Source: JAYFQE01 sp034927345 (GTDB lineage Bacteria; Bacillota; Clostridia; Saccharofermentanales; UBA5734). From it: a DNA stretch of 64,000 bases. Made by a program: the position numbers and the translations under genes. Below the pieces are notes generated by a model that saw only the letters and a list, made by a program, of their open reading frames with translations, was not told the origin of the DNA and made no database searches. Below are positions 54,460-62,864 of the stretch, one piece after another. The DNA is taken from contig JAYFQE010000018.1 of the NCBI GenBank assembly GCA_034927345.1, positions 62,001 through 126,000 on the forward strand, written 5' to 3'. Positions within the stretch are counted from its first letter, which is position 1. Every line of letters begins with the position of its first letter.

Positions 54460-56184
54460 ATGGAACCTGTAATTCGCGTAGCGCCGGCTGAATGCAAAAA
54501 CTGCTATAAATGCATCCGCAATTGCAGTGTTAAAGCGATCGCCTGCCTGAACGACAAGACCAATATCATCGATGACGAATGTATTTATTGCGGACGTTGT
54601 CTTTTAGAATGCCCGCATCATGCCCGTTCGATCATTTCAGAACTGGATATAGTTAAAAAAGCGATCCGCCGCGGCGAAAAACTCTATGTGTCCCTGGCGC
54701 CGTCCTATATCGCCGCTTTCCCCGGCGCGTCGATTCTTGAATTATCAGCCGCTCTCAAGCAGCTGGGCTTTACCCATGTCGAAGAAACGGCCATCGGCGC
54801 CGACCGGGTCACCCGTGAATACGAAAACCTGATGCGTCAGGGTAAAATGCCGAATATCATCACCACCTCCTGCGTTTCCGTAAATCTGCTGATTGAAAAA
54901 TATTATCCGTCCCTGGTGCCCAGCCTGGCGCCGGTGCAAACGCCGGCTGTCGCCCACGCGCGCATGCTCAAACAAATCTATGCCAATCGGGCCAAGGTTG
55001 TTTTTATCGGGCCCTGCGCCGCTAAAAAATTCGAGCGGCAGGAAAACCGGGAGCTGTTCGCTGTTCTGACGTTCAGCGAATTAGCCGCCTGGCTGAAGGA
55101 AGAAGGCATAAAGCCGGACCGGCAGGACCAAGAGGGTAAAGCGCTGAAAAATACCATTGTCCGCTTTTATCCGGCGCCGGGCGGCATCATCCGCAATTTA
55201 GGCCGCGAAGAACGGCGGCTATATGAGTGTGTCGATGTAGACGGCCCTGACCGCTGTATTCAAATCCTTGATTCCATCGTCCATGACAAACTGACCGGTT
55301 TTTTCCTGGAGATGAATATTTGTCCGGGCGGCTGTCTGGGCGGCCCGGTGCTTCAGCAAATGGGCGTGTCCTTTTTGGGCGCGCGGGACCGGCTGATCAA
55401 GAACGCGCTGAAATTGAACGAAGCGCCGGCTACAATGACGGAAGGCATTCCTGTTGATCTGGCCAAGACATTCCATGACCGTTCGCGTCATCAGGCGCCC
55501 TTCAGTGAAGAAGCGATCCGCGAAGTGCTGGCTTCAGTTGGCAAATTGACGCCGGATCAGGAATTGAATTGCGGCTGCTGTGGATACCGCACTTGCCGGG
55601 AAAAAGCCGAAGCTGTTCTGCGCGGCAAGGCCGATATCCAGATGTGCGTGCCGCATATGCGGGAAATGGCTGAAAGTATGGCCAATACGGTTGTCGAACA
55701 TACCCCGACCAGTATTTTGATCCTGGACGACAAGCTGGTCGTCAAGCAAATAAATCCCTCCGCCCGGGAACTTCTGCATATAACCGACCAAACGGTCGGC
55801 TCCCCGGCCGCCGATTTGTGGCCTGACCTGGATTTGCCCGACTTGCTTCGTGAAGCGCCGGTTATCCGGCGTCGGCTGACCAGCGCCGGCCTCGGACTGA
55901 TTTTAGAGATATCGGTAGTCAGTGTGCAATACAGCCGGACCGTTTTCTTGTTGATCAATGATGTGACGAATGAAGAGCGCTTACGTGAGAGCCGCCGCAA
56001 GGTGACGGAAGAAACGGCGCAGGTTGCCCGCAGCGTTCTGAACCGGCAAATGCAAACCGTTCAGGAAATAGCCGGTTTACTCGGCGAAACGACAGCCGAC
56101 GCCAAATCGGCATTATCCAGATTGATTCGTTCCATCGAAAGCGAAACGGCGGATAACGGTTCCATGACCGGGAAATCCGGCTGA
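54460..56184 (+). CDS. [FeFe]-hydrogenase-like protein with PAS domain, copy 2 (probable sensor)
   Basis: The 574 residues have the same architecture as copy 1: ferredoxin motifs (Cys12-22, 41-51), H-cluster domain with TTSCVSVN, FIGPCAAKK (Cys186) and NICPGGCLGG (Cys288/292), Fes motif NCGCCGYRTC..CVPH, PAS (about 415-505) and a C-terminal helix. Compared with copy 1, the CCP block is SCVS: the ligand Cys138 is kept but the proton-transfer Cys is Ser137. That favours a sensory rather than catalytic role. Next gene 5 nt downstream. Confidence 0.9.
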   Translation: MEPVIRVAPAECKNCYKCIRNCSVKAIACLNDKTNIIDDECIYCGRCLLECPHHARSIISELDIVKKAIRRGEKLYVSLAPSYIAAFPGASILELSAALKQLGFTHVEETAIGADRVTREYENLMRQGKMPNIITTSCVSVNLLIEKYYPSLVPSLAPVQTPAVAHARMLKQIYANRAKVVFIGPCAAKKFERQENRELFAVLTFSELAAWLKEEGIKPDRQDQEGKALKNTIVRFYPAPGGIIRNLGREERRLYECVDVDGPDRCIQILDSIVHDKLTGFFLEMNICPGGCLGGPVLQQMGVSFLGARDRLIKNALKLNEAPATMTEGIPVDLAKTFHDRSRHQAPFSEEAIREVLASVGKLTPDQELNCGCCGYRTCREKAEAVLRGKADIQMCVPHMREMAESMANTVVEHTPTSILILDDKLVVKQINPSARELLHITDQTVGSPAADLWPDLDLPDLLREAPVIRRRLTSAGLGLILEISVVSVQYSRTVFLLINDVTNEERLRESRRKVTEETAQVARSVLNRQMQTVQEIAGLLGETTADAKSALSRLIRSIESETADNGSMTGKSG

Positions 56185-56189
56185 CCGCG

Positions 56190-56891
56190 GTGGCTGGGTT
56201 TCATTGGGAAACAGGGCAAGGGACGCTGACCCGGCATGACGAGGAAGTATGCGGCGACCGGATCGAAATAGTCGCGTCACCGGCAGGCCTGGTCGCCGTA
56301 TTGGCCGACGGCGTCGGTACCGGCATCCAAGCCAATATTCTGGCGACTTTAACCAGCCGTATCCTCTCGGTCATGATCAGCCGCGGGGAATCGGTTGAAG
56401 ACGCGGTCAATATGGTAGCCGGTTCCTTACCGGTCAATCGCGGGAAAGGCCGCTCTTATACCTTATTTTCTATCCTGCAAATCGATGAAGACGGCCAGGC
56501 GACGCTTCTGGAAATGGGCATGCCGCCGGCAATCCTGTTAAGGCGGGGGCATTGTCTGGATCTGAAGCCTTGTGACGAAATAATCGCCGGTAAGGAAATT
56601 CGGAAAAGCACTGTCGCCATGAAGGATCAGGACCTTCTGATCTTGTACAGCAACGGCGTCGAGCGAGCCGGCCAGAATCAGGAGCAGCCGGAAGGCTGGC
56701 GGCGCGAGGGCATCATGCGTTTTCTTCAGGCCGCATACCGGCCGGGCCTGCAAGCCGAAGGTCTCAATAAACTGCTTCTTTCGGCTTGCGAAAGCCTGAG
56801 TGGGGGAAAACCGGAGGATGATGCGGCGATCCTGACCATCCGTATTTTGTCCGCTTCCCGGGCTGACGGTTCCGGAGAGGTGATCCTGTGA
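56190..56891 (+). CDS. SpoIIE/PP2C-type serine phosphatase, short form
   Basis: The 233 residues form only the PP2C-like domain: CGDRIEIV, LADGVGTGIQANILATL, YSNGVERAG and EDDAAILTI. It parallels the first phosphatase but lacks the C-terminal extension and has Asn in place of Asp in the SDG-type block, so metal binding may differ. GTG start. Its last 4 nt overlap the TnpB-like start (GTGA), so that protein may functionally replace the missing extension. Confidence 0.83.
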   Translation: MAGFHWETGQGTLTRHDEEVCGDRIEIVASPAGLVAVLADGVGTGIQANILATLTSRILSVMISRGESVEDAVNMVAGSLPVNRGKGRSYTLFSILQIDEDGQATLLEMGMPPAILLRRGHCLDLKPCDEIIAGKEIRKSTVAMKDQDLLILYSNGVERAGQNQEQPEGWRREGIMRFLQAAYRPGLQAEGLNKLLLSACESLSGGKPEDDAAILTIRILSASRADGSGEVIL

Positions 56892-58423
56892 AGACCTACA
56901 AAACCCTGACGGTTCAATTGGATCGGCCCGGCGCCGGCAAGGCAGAATTGCTCAAACAGACGATGCAGAATTATACAATGTGCTTCAGGCTCCTGCTGGA
57001 ACGATACCGCAGCGACATAGAGAACCTGGCACGCCGGGGCGATCTCCCTGCTGCGCGCGTGATAGCCGCCTTACCCGACCGCCTGACGCAAAACGACCTC
57101 AACCGCTATGCTGCCCAGCCCTTTAAGGATTCTCTTCTGATGGATTTTGGCTATACGGTCCGCGAAGCCTTGCGCTGCCGGCGCACAGATGCCTTGTTTG
57201 CGCCGCAGACGGCAAACGGGGACATGCGGCCGCTTTATTTCGGACGGTATGATCCGCACCGGGATTACGGCTTGCTCTATAACCGGCGCACCGGCCGGTA
57301 TTATGTCAAATTATATCTTCTTAACCGTGCCGGCCGAATCCATGCTCCTGCCTTGAAGACGCATGAGACTCTGGTTTATATCGCGGATGGCCTGCCGCGC
57401 GCCGACGATTTGGACGGCGACCGGCGTTATATCTTGGCGCCGCTGGCTTTTGGCAAACATCAGCTGGCGGATTTTGAACAGGTCCTGCGGGAACCGCGGC
57501 GGTTGAAAACCGCAGCCTTAAGCTATAAAAAGCGCCGTTTTTACCTGTCGATCAGCCTGGACTGCCGGTCCGATAAGCGTATAACACCGGAAACATCCCT
57601 GGGTGTGGCGCGGTCGGCCGCCGGCATTTATTACACAGTCTGCCGGAATGGAACAAGAGCGGCGCAAGGGTGGCTGGCCTGGCCATGGCGCGACGGACCG
57701 CAGGTTTTGCCGGAGCGGCATGCCGCCCATCGGATGGCCAACCAGCTGATTAATCTGGCCCGGCAATATGCGTCGCAAATTATCCTGGAATCGCACGGCG
57801 GCGCACAGGACCGTTTGGAATCGATTTTGCCGCCTGACCAGCAAGGCCTGCCGCCCCATCTTTATGCGCTTATGGCTGTTCTGCTGCCTTATAAGCTGGC
57901 TGCAGCCGGCTTGCCGGAGCCGATTCCGGTCAGTTCCCGTTTCCTGAACACCTGCTGTCCGGCTTGCGGCAATCGCAATAAAAAGAATCTGGCTATACCG
58001 GACTGGCTGATCTGCGTTTCCTGCGGTCAGGCCGTACCACGCCGCGAAGCCGCCAGTTACGCTCTGGCGAATCGTCTGGCTTACTACCGGCAGACCCTTG
58101 TTCCGGTTAAGGTAACATATCCCGATGACCATACGGTTGCTTTTGACAATCGCCTTTTAGGTTTCCGCTCCGTACAGCAGCGCGGCGAACAGGCTGCCGA
58201 TTTGATGTTCCGCCAATTGGCCGACTGGCTGGCTGCCCAGGAGCATTACGAAACCGACAAAAAGAAGTATGGCATCATCTGCCGGCTGCGGCTGGCAAAC
58301 TCGCTTCCCCAAGCTGTCAGGCTGGTCGAACCGGCTTTTGAACAGGCGGCGCCTTCGCTGACGCGCCGCGCTCCGGCCGGATTCGTCCAGCCGGAACAAA
58401 CCCGCCGGGCGGGCGGCGGATAA
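56888..58423 (+). CDS. TnpB/Cas12-family protein with degenerate RuvC site, operonic and probably nuclease-dead
   Basis: This 511-residue protein has a TnpB-like N-terminus (MKTYKTLTVQL, then a helical recognition-type region to about 100 and beta-rich wedge segments 112-225), followed by a RuvC fold. RuvC-I is ETSLGVARSAAG (235-246), with Ser237 where the catalytic Asp of GIDLG lies. RuvC-II keeps Glu301 (IILES). A zinc ribbon CPAC..CVSCG follows (357-379). RuvC-III VPRREAASYALANRL lacks the DRDxNAA aspartate. About 110 further residues (400-511) are atypical. No terminal repeats or TnpA are near. The GTG start overlaps the phosphatase stop, so it is an operon member, not an insertion. Confidence 0.82.
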   Translation: MKTYKTLTVQLDRPGAGKAELLKQTMQNYTMCFRLLLERYRSDIENLARRGDLPAARVIAALPDRLTQNDLNRYAAQPFKDSLLMDFGYTVREALRCRRTDALFAPQTANGDMRPLYFGRYDPHRDYGLLYNRRTGRYYVKLYLLNRAGRIHAPALKTHETLVYIADGLPRADDLDGDRRYILAPLAFGKHQLADFEQVLREPRRLKTAALSYKKRRFYLSISLDCRSDKRITPETSLGVARSAAGIYYTVCRNGTRAAQGWLAWPWRDGPQVLPERHAAHRMANQLINLARQYASQIILESHGGAQDRLESILPPDQQGLPPHLYALMAVLLPYKLAAAGLPEPIPVSSRFLNTCCPACGNRNKKNLAIPDWLICVSCGQAVPRREAASYALANRLAYYRQTLVPVKVTYPDDHTVAFDNRLLGFRSVQQRGEQAADLMFRQLADWLAAQEHYETDKKKYGIICRLRLANSLPQAVRLVEPAFEQAAPSLTRRAPAGFVQPEQTRRAGGG

Positions 58424-58429
58424 CCGCCG
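58414..58429 (+). other. Hairpin across the stop codon of the TnpB-like gene
   Basis: CGGCGG (58414-58419) and CCGCCG (58424-58429) pair perfectly around a 4-nt ATAA loop that contains the stop codon. In TnpB loci the guide RNA scaffold overlaps the 3' end of the gene, so a structured 3' end is noteworthy, although GC-rich hairpins also arise by chance. Confidence 0.45.
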
Positions 58430-58447
58430 AAAGTCAGCTATTTGTTG

Positions 58448-58481
58448 CGGAAAGCGTTCCCGTTTTGGGGGCGCTTTTCCG
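58448..58481 (+). terminator. Hairpin downstream of the TnpB-like gene
   Basis: CGGAAAGCG (58448-58456) pairs with CGCTTTTCCG (58472-58481) with one bulge, and an inner CCC/GGG pair extends it. No U-run follows, so it may be a weak terminator, or the end of a longer structured RNA beginning inside the TnpB-like gene. Confidence 0.5.
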
Positions 58482-58596
58482 TATCATTAAGCCGTCGTAA
58501 CCCGGGAAGATTCTTGGCTATTTGTGGTAAAATAAATGATATGGCTTCTCCCGAAACAGAAGTGAAGCCTTATCATATGCGAAAGGGTGGACGATC

Positions 58597-59160
58597 ATGA
58601 AAATACTCATTTTATCCGGCAATCCCAAAAAACAAGGCCTTTGCCAATCGATGATCGACGCGGTTAAGGCCGGCGCCGCAGAGGGCGGCGCTGCCGTTGA
58701 GGAAATCCGTTTGTCCGATATTCCGCTGATACGTTGCCAGGTCTGTGACAACGGCTGGGGCATCTGTTTATCGGAAAACCGCTGCAAATATGGCGACGAC
58801 GGCTTTACCGCCCTAATGGCACAGATGGAATCCGCCGATGTTCTGGTCTTGGCGACCCCTGTTTACTGGGGCGAAATGGCAGAAAGCCTGAAATGTTTTC
58901 TGGACCGTCTGCGTCGCTGCGTTCATGGCCCGACAAGTTTCCTGGCCGGCAAACAAGCGCTTTTGCTGGCGACACCCGGCGGTTCCGGCAATGGCCAGCT
59001 GACCTGCTGGGAACAGCTTGACCGTTTTTGCCGCCATACCGGCCTGATTATTTTTGACTATATCGGCGCCAACCGCTGGACCAGCGATTATAAACGGCAG
59101 TCAGCCTACGCCGCGGGGAAGGCTCTGGCGGAAGGACGCCGCAATGGCATGACTATTTAG
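58597..59160 (+). CDS. Flavodoxin-fold NAD(P)H-dependent FMN reductase
   Basis: This 187-residue flavodoxin-like protein has the FMN phosphate loop LSGNPKKQGLCQSMI, a Cys-containing segment CQVCDNGWGIC common in iron-sulfur flavoprotein relatives, and VLATPVYWGEMAESLKCFLDRL, which contacts the isoalloxazine. It reduces flavin or quinones in the cytosol. AAAGGGTGG precedes the ATG. It follows the TnpB-like gene and may share redox regulation with the hydrogenase operon. Confidence 0.9.
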   Translation: MKILILSGNPKKQGLCQSMIDAVKAGAAEGGAAVEEIRLSDIPLIRCQVCDNGWGICLSENRCKYGDDGFTALMAQMESADVLVLATPVYWGEMAESLKCFLDRLRRCVHGPTSFLAGKQALLLATPGGSGNGQLTCWEQLDRFCRHTGLIIFDYIGANRWTSDYKRQSAYAAGKALAEGRRNGMTI

Positions 59161-59170
59161 CCGGAACCGG

Positions 59171-60364
59171 CTATTGGCGGAAAAACTTGACCGGCCGGTC
59201 CTTTAGCCGGCCGGCCGACTTGCGGTTCATAACCCAAAAGATCGTACCGAAAATGCAGGCCGCGGCAAATCCCAGAAGCGAAGTGTAAAGAAACATTTGG
59301 CGGATACCGACCTTATCGCTGAACAACCCGCCCAGCATGCTTCCCAAAAGGCGGGCTATGCCCATGCACAATACCGCATTGAGGGTTTGGCCGGAAGCTT
59401 TGAGTTCATCAGGAACGTTTTTATTAATGAATACAGCCAGGCAATAGGCAAAGACAATGAAAGATAATCCGTGTGAAGCGTTAACCAGCATGATGACGGT
59501 CAGATTAGACACAAAATGAAGCATCAGCCAGCGTGTGGAAATGATCAGGGAAGACAAGACCAGTGTTAAGGGTATGCCCAACCGGTCAATGATTTTATCA
59601 GCCAATAACAAAAAAGGAATTTCACTGCCGGAAGTAATCAGCATGGCTATGCCAAGCAGCGTGCTGGAAGCGCCCATCTGGCTGAAATGGATGGGAAAGA
59701 AGCTGTAATAAAAGCCGAAGGTAATCTGGATGACAAAATTAAAAGCGATCAGCAGCATAACCGGTTTGTTTTTTAAAAGCGACCAGGGCATTTTCCGGTT
59801 ACCATCTTTTTGGTGTCCGTGAATAACCGGCAGCCGGAAAACAGACAAAAAACCAAACAGGGCGATTAAACTGTATAAGGGGAAGATCATGGTGATTTTC
59901 CACTCGGCCACCCGGCCGGCGATGACCGACATGACCGCAAATCCGAGCGTGCCGGCCATGCGGATCGGTCCGTACTGCCAGCGGCTGGTTTCCAGATATT
60001 CCAGTGTGATGGCGTCGGATAATGGCGTGATCGAAGCCTGAAAAAAAGTAAATAAGGCGATGATGGCTATCAGATAATAGTAATGGCCTGATAAGGGGAT
60101 CAATAAAATAACGCCGGCTGTTCCGAGCAGCATGATTTTCAAGATGAGATTCTTGCTGCTGGCGCGGTCGCCCCAAAGTCCCCAGACCGGCTGGGTTGCT
60201 ACTGCAATCAGGGGGCCGATCGCCAGTATGGCGCCGGTCAATGTTTTATTGAAACCGATATCATTCAGGTAAACGGGTATGAACGTATTGTAAACGGCAT
60301 TCGCCATATAAATTACGGCATAAAGCAGAAGAAAAAAGTATGGATAGCGGTCCCGATTTGTCAT
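59171..60364 (-). CDS. Major facilitator superfamily transporter (LacY/NupG-like)
   Basis: This 397-residue protein has twelve predicted helices. Seen: an N-terminal YPYFFLLLYAVIYMANAVYNTFIPVYL, an MFS motif around LIAVATQPVWGLWGDRASSKN, and a central loop near GHQKDGN. The MFS_1-like group takes up nucleosides or sugars with protons; the substrate is unknown. AAAGGGGAG precedes the ATG at 60364. A longer in-frame extension of about 98 residues has no support. Confidence 0.88.
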   Translation of the reverse strand: MTNRDRYPYFFLLLYAVIYMANAVYNTFIPVYLNDIGFNKTLTGAILAIGPLIAVATQPVWGLWGDRASSKNLILKIMLLGTAGVILLIPLSGHYYYLIAIIALFTFFQASITPLSDAITLEYLETSRWQYGPIRMAGTLGFAVMSVIAGRVAEWKITMIFPLYSLIALFGFLSVFRLPVIHGHQKDGNRKMPWSLLKNKPVMLLIAFNFVIQITFGFYYSFFPIHFSQMGASSTLLGIAMLITSGSEIPFLLLADKIIDRLGIPLTLVLSSLIISTRWLMLHFVSNLTVIMLVNASHGLSFIVFAYCLAVFINKNVPDELKASGQTLNAVLCMGIARLLGSMLGGLFSDKVGIRQMFLYTSLLGFAAACIFGTIFWVMNRKSAGRLKDRPVKFFRQ

Positions 60365-60511
60365 ATAGTTCTCCCCTTTATGAGAGGTCAATCGTATTCT
60401 GCTCTCTATCCTAATGCAAGACGATGGTTCTGTCACGCTCAATGTCGGGCATTTTGCCTTGCAATCACAGGACCGGCCGCTTATGATGGAACCGGAGAGG
60501 TTAATGAGAAT

Positions 60512-61351
60512 ATGAATGAGCAGCGGATATACAGTAAAAATGCAGCCTGGCAAAAATTTGAAGTTTTGAAAACAAACCGGCCTAAACGCTATCATTATCA
60601 CCAGTTTTTCGTTGAAGGCGTACGCGCTGTCAATGAGGCGGTACGCAATCATTGGCAAATTGATTCATGGATCTATTCTTATGAAACAAAATTATCCGAC
60701 TGGGCTGCAGGCATGCTCAGCCAGATTCCGACTGAGATGAATTACGCCTTAACGGCCGGCTTAATGGCCGAATTAAGCGGCAAAACGGATACTTCCGAGC
60801 TCTGTGCGATCGTCAGGATGCGCGAGGACAACCGTTGGGCGATTCCTTCGCCGGATGCGACGCCCAAGCCTCTGGCGGCGGTTTTTGACCGCCCGTCCAA
60901 TAAAGGGAATCTGGGAACGCTGATTCGGTCCTGCGACGCGTTGGGCATCGATTGTCTGGCGTTGACCGGTCATGCCGTCGATCTCTACGATCCGGAAATT
61001 CTGGCGGCCAGTATGGGTTCGTTTTTTAAAGTGCCGGTTTTACGTTTAACGGACAATGTGTCCATCGAGGCCTGGATTGCCGACTGGCGGAAAGCCTATC
61101 CGGATTTCCAGATGGTTGGAACGACCTCGCACCGTGAACAGCCTGTATATCGGGTCGATCTGACGCGGCCGACTCTGCTGGTCATCGGCAATGAAACCGA
61201 GGGTATGAGCCGCTGGTTTTACGAGCATTGCGATCAATTGGCGACGATCCCGATGAATCCGGCCAGCTCGGCTTCTTCTTTTAATGTCGCCTGCGCGGCG
61301 ACCGTCCTGTTTTATGAAGCGATCCGCCAACGGCAAACGGAAGCCTTTTGA
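60512..61351 (+). CDS. TrmH/SpoU-family RNA 2'-O-methyltransferase
   Basis: The 279 residues comprise an N-terminal substrate-binding part (KRYHYHQFFVEGVRAVNEAV) and a SPOUT knot domain with motif 1 RPSNKGNLGTLIRSCDALG, motif 2 LVIGNETEGMS and motif 3 IPMNPASSASSFNVACAATVLFYEA. It methylates a ribose 2'-OH in rRNA or tRNA using SAM. The ATG at 60512 with GAGAGG upstream is preferred to an unsupported earlier start at 60380 in the divergent promoter gap. Confidence 0.92.
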   Translation: MNEQRIYSKNAAWQKFEVLKTNRPKRYHYHQFFVEGVRAVNEAVRNHWQIDSWIYSYETKLSDWAAGMLSQIPTEMNYALTAGLMAELSGKTDTSELCAIVRMREDNRWAIPSPDATPKPLAAVFDRPSNKGNLGTLIRSCDALGIDCLALTGHAVDLYDPEILAASMGSFFKVPVLRLTDNVSIEAWIADWRKAYPDFQMVGTTSHREQPVYRVDLTRPTLLVIGNETEGMSRWFYEHCDQLATIPMNPASSASSFNVACAATVLFYEAIRQRQTEAF

Positions 61352-61429
61352 TTTATCGGCCAGTCTATGTTATATTCAGGTTATCGGATAAACATGCGCC
61401 CGGCTTGTCGATAAGGCAGGTGATTTTCC

Positions 61430-62860
61430 ATGGGTGAGAAAAATCCTGTATTGGCGGGTTTTATAACGCCGCATCCACCGGTTATTGTACCTGGCGTCAG
61501 CCCCGGGAAAATGTTGGCCGGGAAAACCGTTGAGGCAATGAATCAGCTCGCTGCCGACCTTTCGCAATTGAAACCGGATACTCTTGTGCTGATATCTCCG
61601 CATGCCCCATTGTTCAGCGACTATGTGTTTTTTTATGAAGATCAGATACTTGCCGGCGATCTGGCTTCTTTCGGCGCCCCGGAAGTCAAGCTTTCTTTTC
61701 CCAAAGATCAGGCGCTGCAGGAGCAAATCATCCGGCGTCTGGGTGAAGTCCATCTGGCGGCCGGCTGTTTGAGCGGCGAGCAGATGCAGCATTACCATAT
61801 TGAGCGAAAACTGGATCACGGCGCTTTAGTTCCTCTGTATTTTCTCAGCCGGCTTTGTTCTTTCCAATTGGTTGTCCTGTCCAGCGCCGATTTATCTTTG
61901 CCGGACCTTTATCTGGCCGGACGCCAGATCAGACAGGCGGCCGACGACCTCGGCCGGCGTATCGTGATCGTCGCCAGCGGCGACCAATCTCACAAAGTCA
62001 ATCCGTCCAGCCCTTATGGCGCCGTACCCGCGGGCGCCGTGTATGACCGCGAAATCACCGAGGCGGTTATGGCCGGAGATCTGGTCCGCATCCTGAGCCT
62101 GGATCCGATGACGCGGCAGCAGGCTGCCGAATGCGGCTATCGCTCGCTGGTTATCCTTTGCGGCGCTTTGGCCGGATATTCTGTGCGGGGCCGGCTGCTC
62201 AGCTATGAGGCGCCCTACGGCATCGGTTATTGTGTAGCCGGACTGACCCGGGACCCCGCCCGGCAGGATAGGATTGCCGACGCGCTTGACGAAGCCTTGC
62301 GCCGGATACGGGATAAGGAAACGGAAGCCCGTAGGCGGGCTTCGCCGCCGGTTGTGATTGCCCGGGAAACCCTGGAGCATTATGTTAAACAGCGTAAACG
62401 CCTGACTGCTGCTGATTTTCAAGCAATAATCCAGCAGGAATCCTGGCTGAATGATCAAGCCGGCGTTTTTGTTTCATTAAAAAAATTCGGTTCCCTGCGC
62501 GGCTGCATCGGGACAACCATGGCGACAACAACGTCGATTACCGAGGAGATTATTCAAAATGCCATCAGCGCCGGTACCGGCGATCCGCGTTTTGAACCGG
62601 TAGGCGCCGGGGAACTGGCCGATCTGGTTTACAGTGTCGATATTCTGGAAAAACCGGAGCCGGTCGATGGCGAAGACATGCTTGATCCCGCCGTGTATGG
62701 CGTTATCGTTCAAAACGGTTCCCGCAGCGGCCTTCTGCTGCCTGATCTCGAAGGAGTGGACACAGTACAGGAGCAGCTGGCTATTGCCTGCCGCAAAGCC
62801 GGTATCCGGCCGCAGGAGTCTTATCGGATTCAGCGGTTTCGGGTAACCCGCTATCATTAA
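61430..62860 (+). CDS. AmmeMemoRadiSam system fusion: Memo-like (B) plus AMMECR1-like (A)
   Basis: This 476-residue protein joins two domains. The first (about 1-275) is Memo-like: AGFITPHPPVIVPGV, LVLISPHAPLFSDY, an HYHIERKLDHGALVP segment and a BC-type SGDQSHK metal site. The second (about 300-476) is AMMECR1-like: LRGCIGTTMATTTSITEEI and GDPRFEPV. The radical SAM partner follows 4 nt downstream. These three families form a conserved system of unknown chemistry. ATG has AGGTGA upstream. Confidence 0.93.
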   Translation: MGEKNPVLAGFITPHPPVIVPGVSPGKMLAGKTVEAMNQLAADLSQLKPDTLVLISPHAPLFSDYVFFYEDQILAGDLASFGAPEVKLSFPKDQALQEQIIRRLGEVHLAAGCLSGEQMQHYHIERKLDHGALVPLYFLSRLCSFQLVVLSSADLSLPDLYLAGRQIRQAADDLGRRIVIVASGDQSHKVNPSSPYGAVPAGAVYDREITEAVMAGDLVRILSLDPMTRQQAAECGYRSLVILCGALAGYSVRGRLLSYEAPYGIGYCVAGLTRDPARQDRIADALDEALRRIRDKETEARRRASPPVVIARETLEHYVKQRKRLTAADFQAIIQQESWLNDQAGVFVSLKKFGSLRGCIGTTMATTTSITEEIIQNAISAGTGDPRFEPVGAGELADLVYSVDILEKPEPVDGEDMLDPAVYGVIVQNGSRSGLLLPDLEGVDTVQEQLAIACRKAGIRPQESYRIQRFRVTRYH

Positions 62861-62864
62861 TCCC

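Noticed and set aside
56888..58423. TnpB-like gene as an active IS200/IS605 or IS607 element
   Set aside because: No TnpA, no visible terminal structures, coupled 4-nt overlap with the upstream gene, and the RuvC aspartates are replaced.
59171..60658. Longer start for the MFS transporter at 60658
   Set aside because: It would add about 98 non-membrane residues across the divergent promoter gap; AAAGGGGAG supports 60364.
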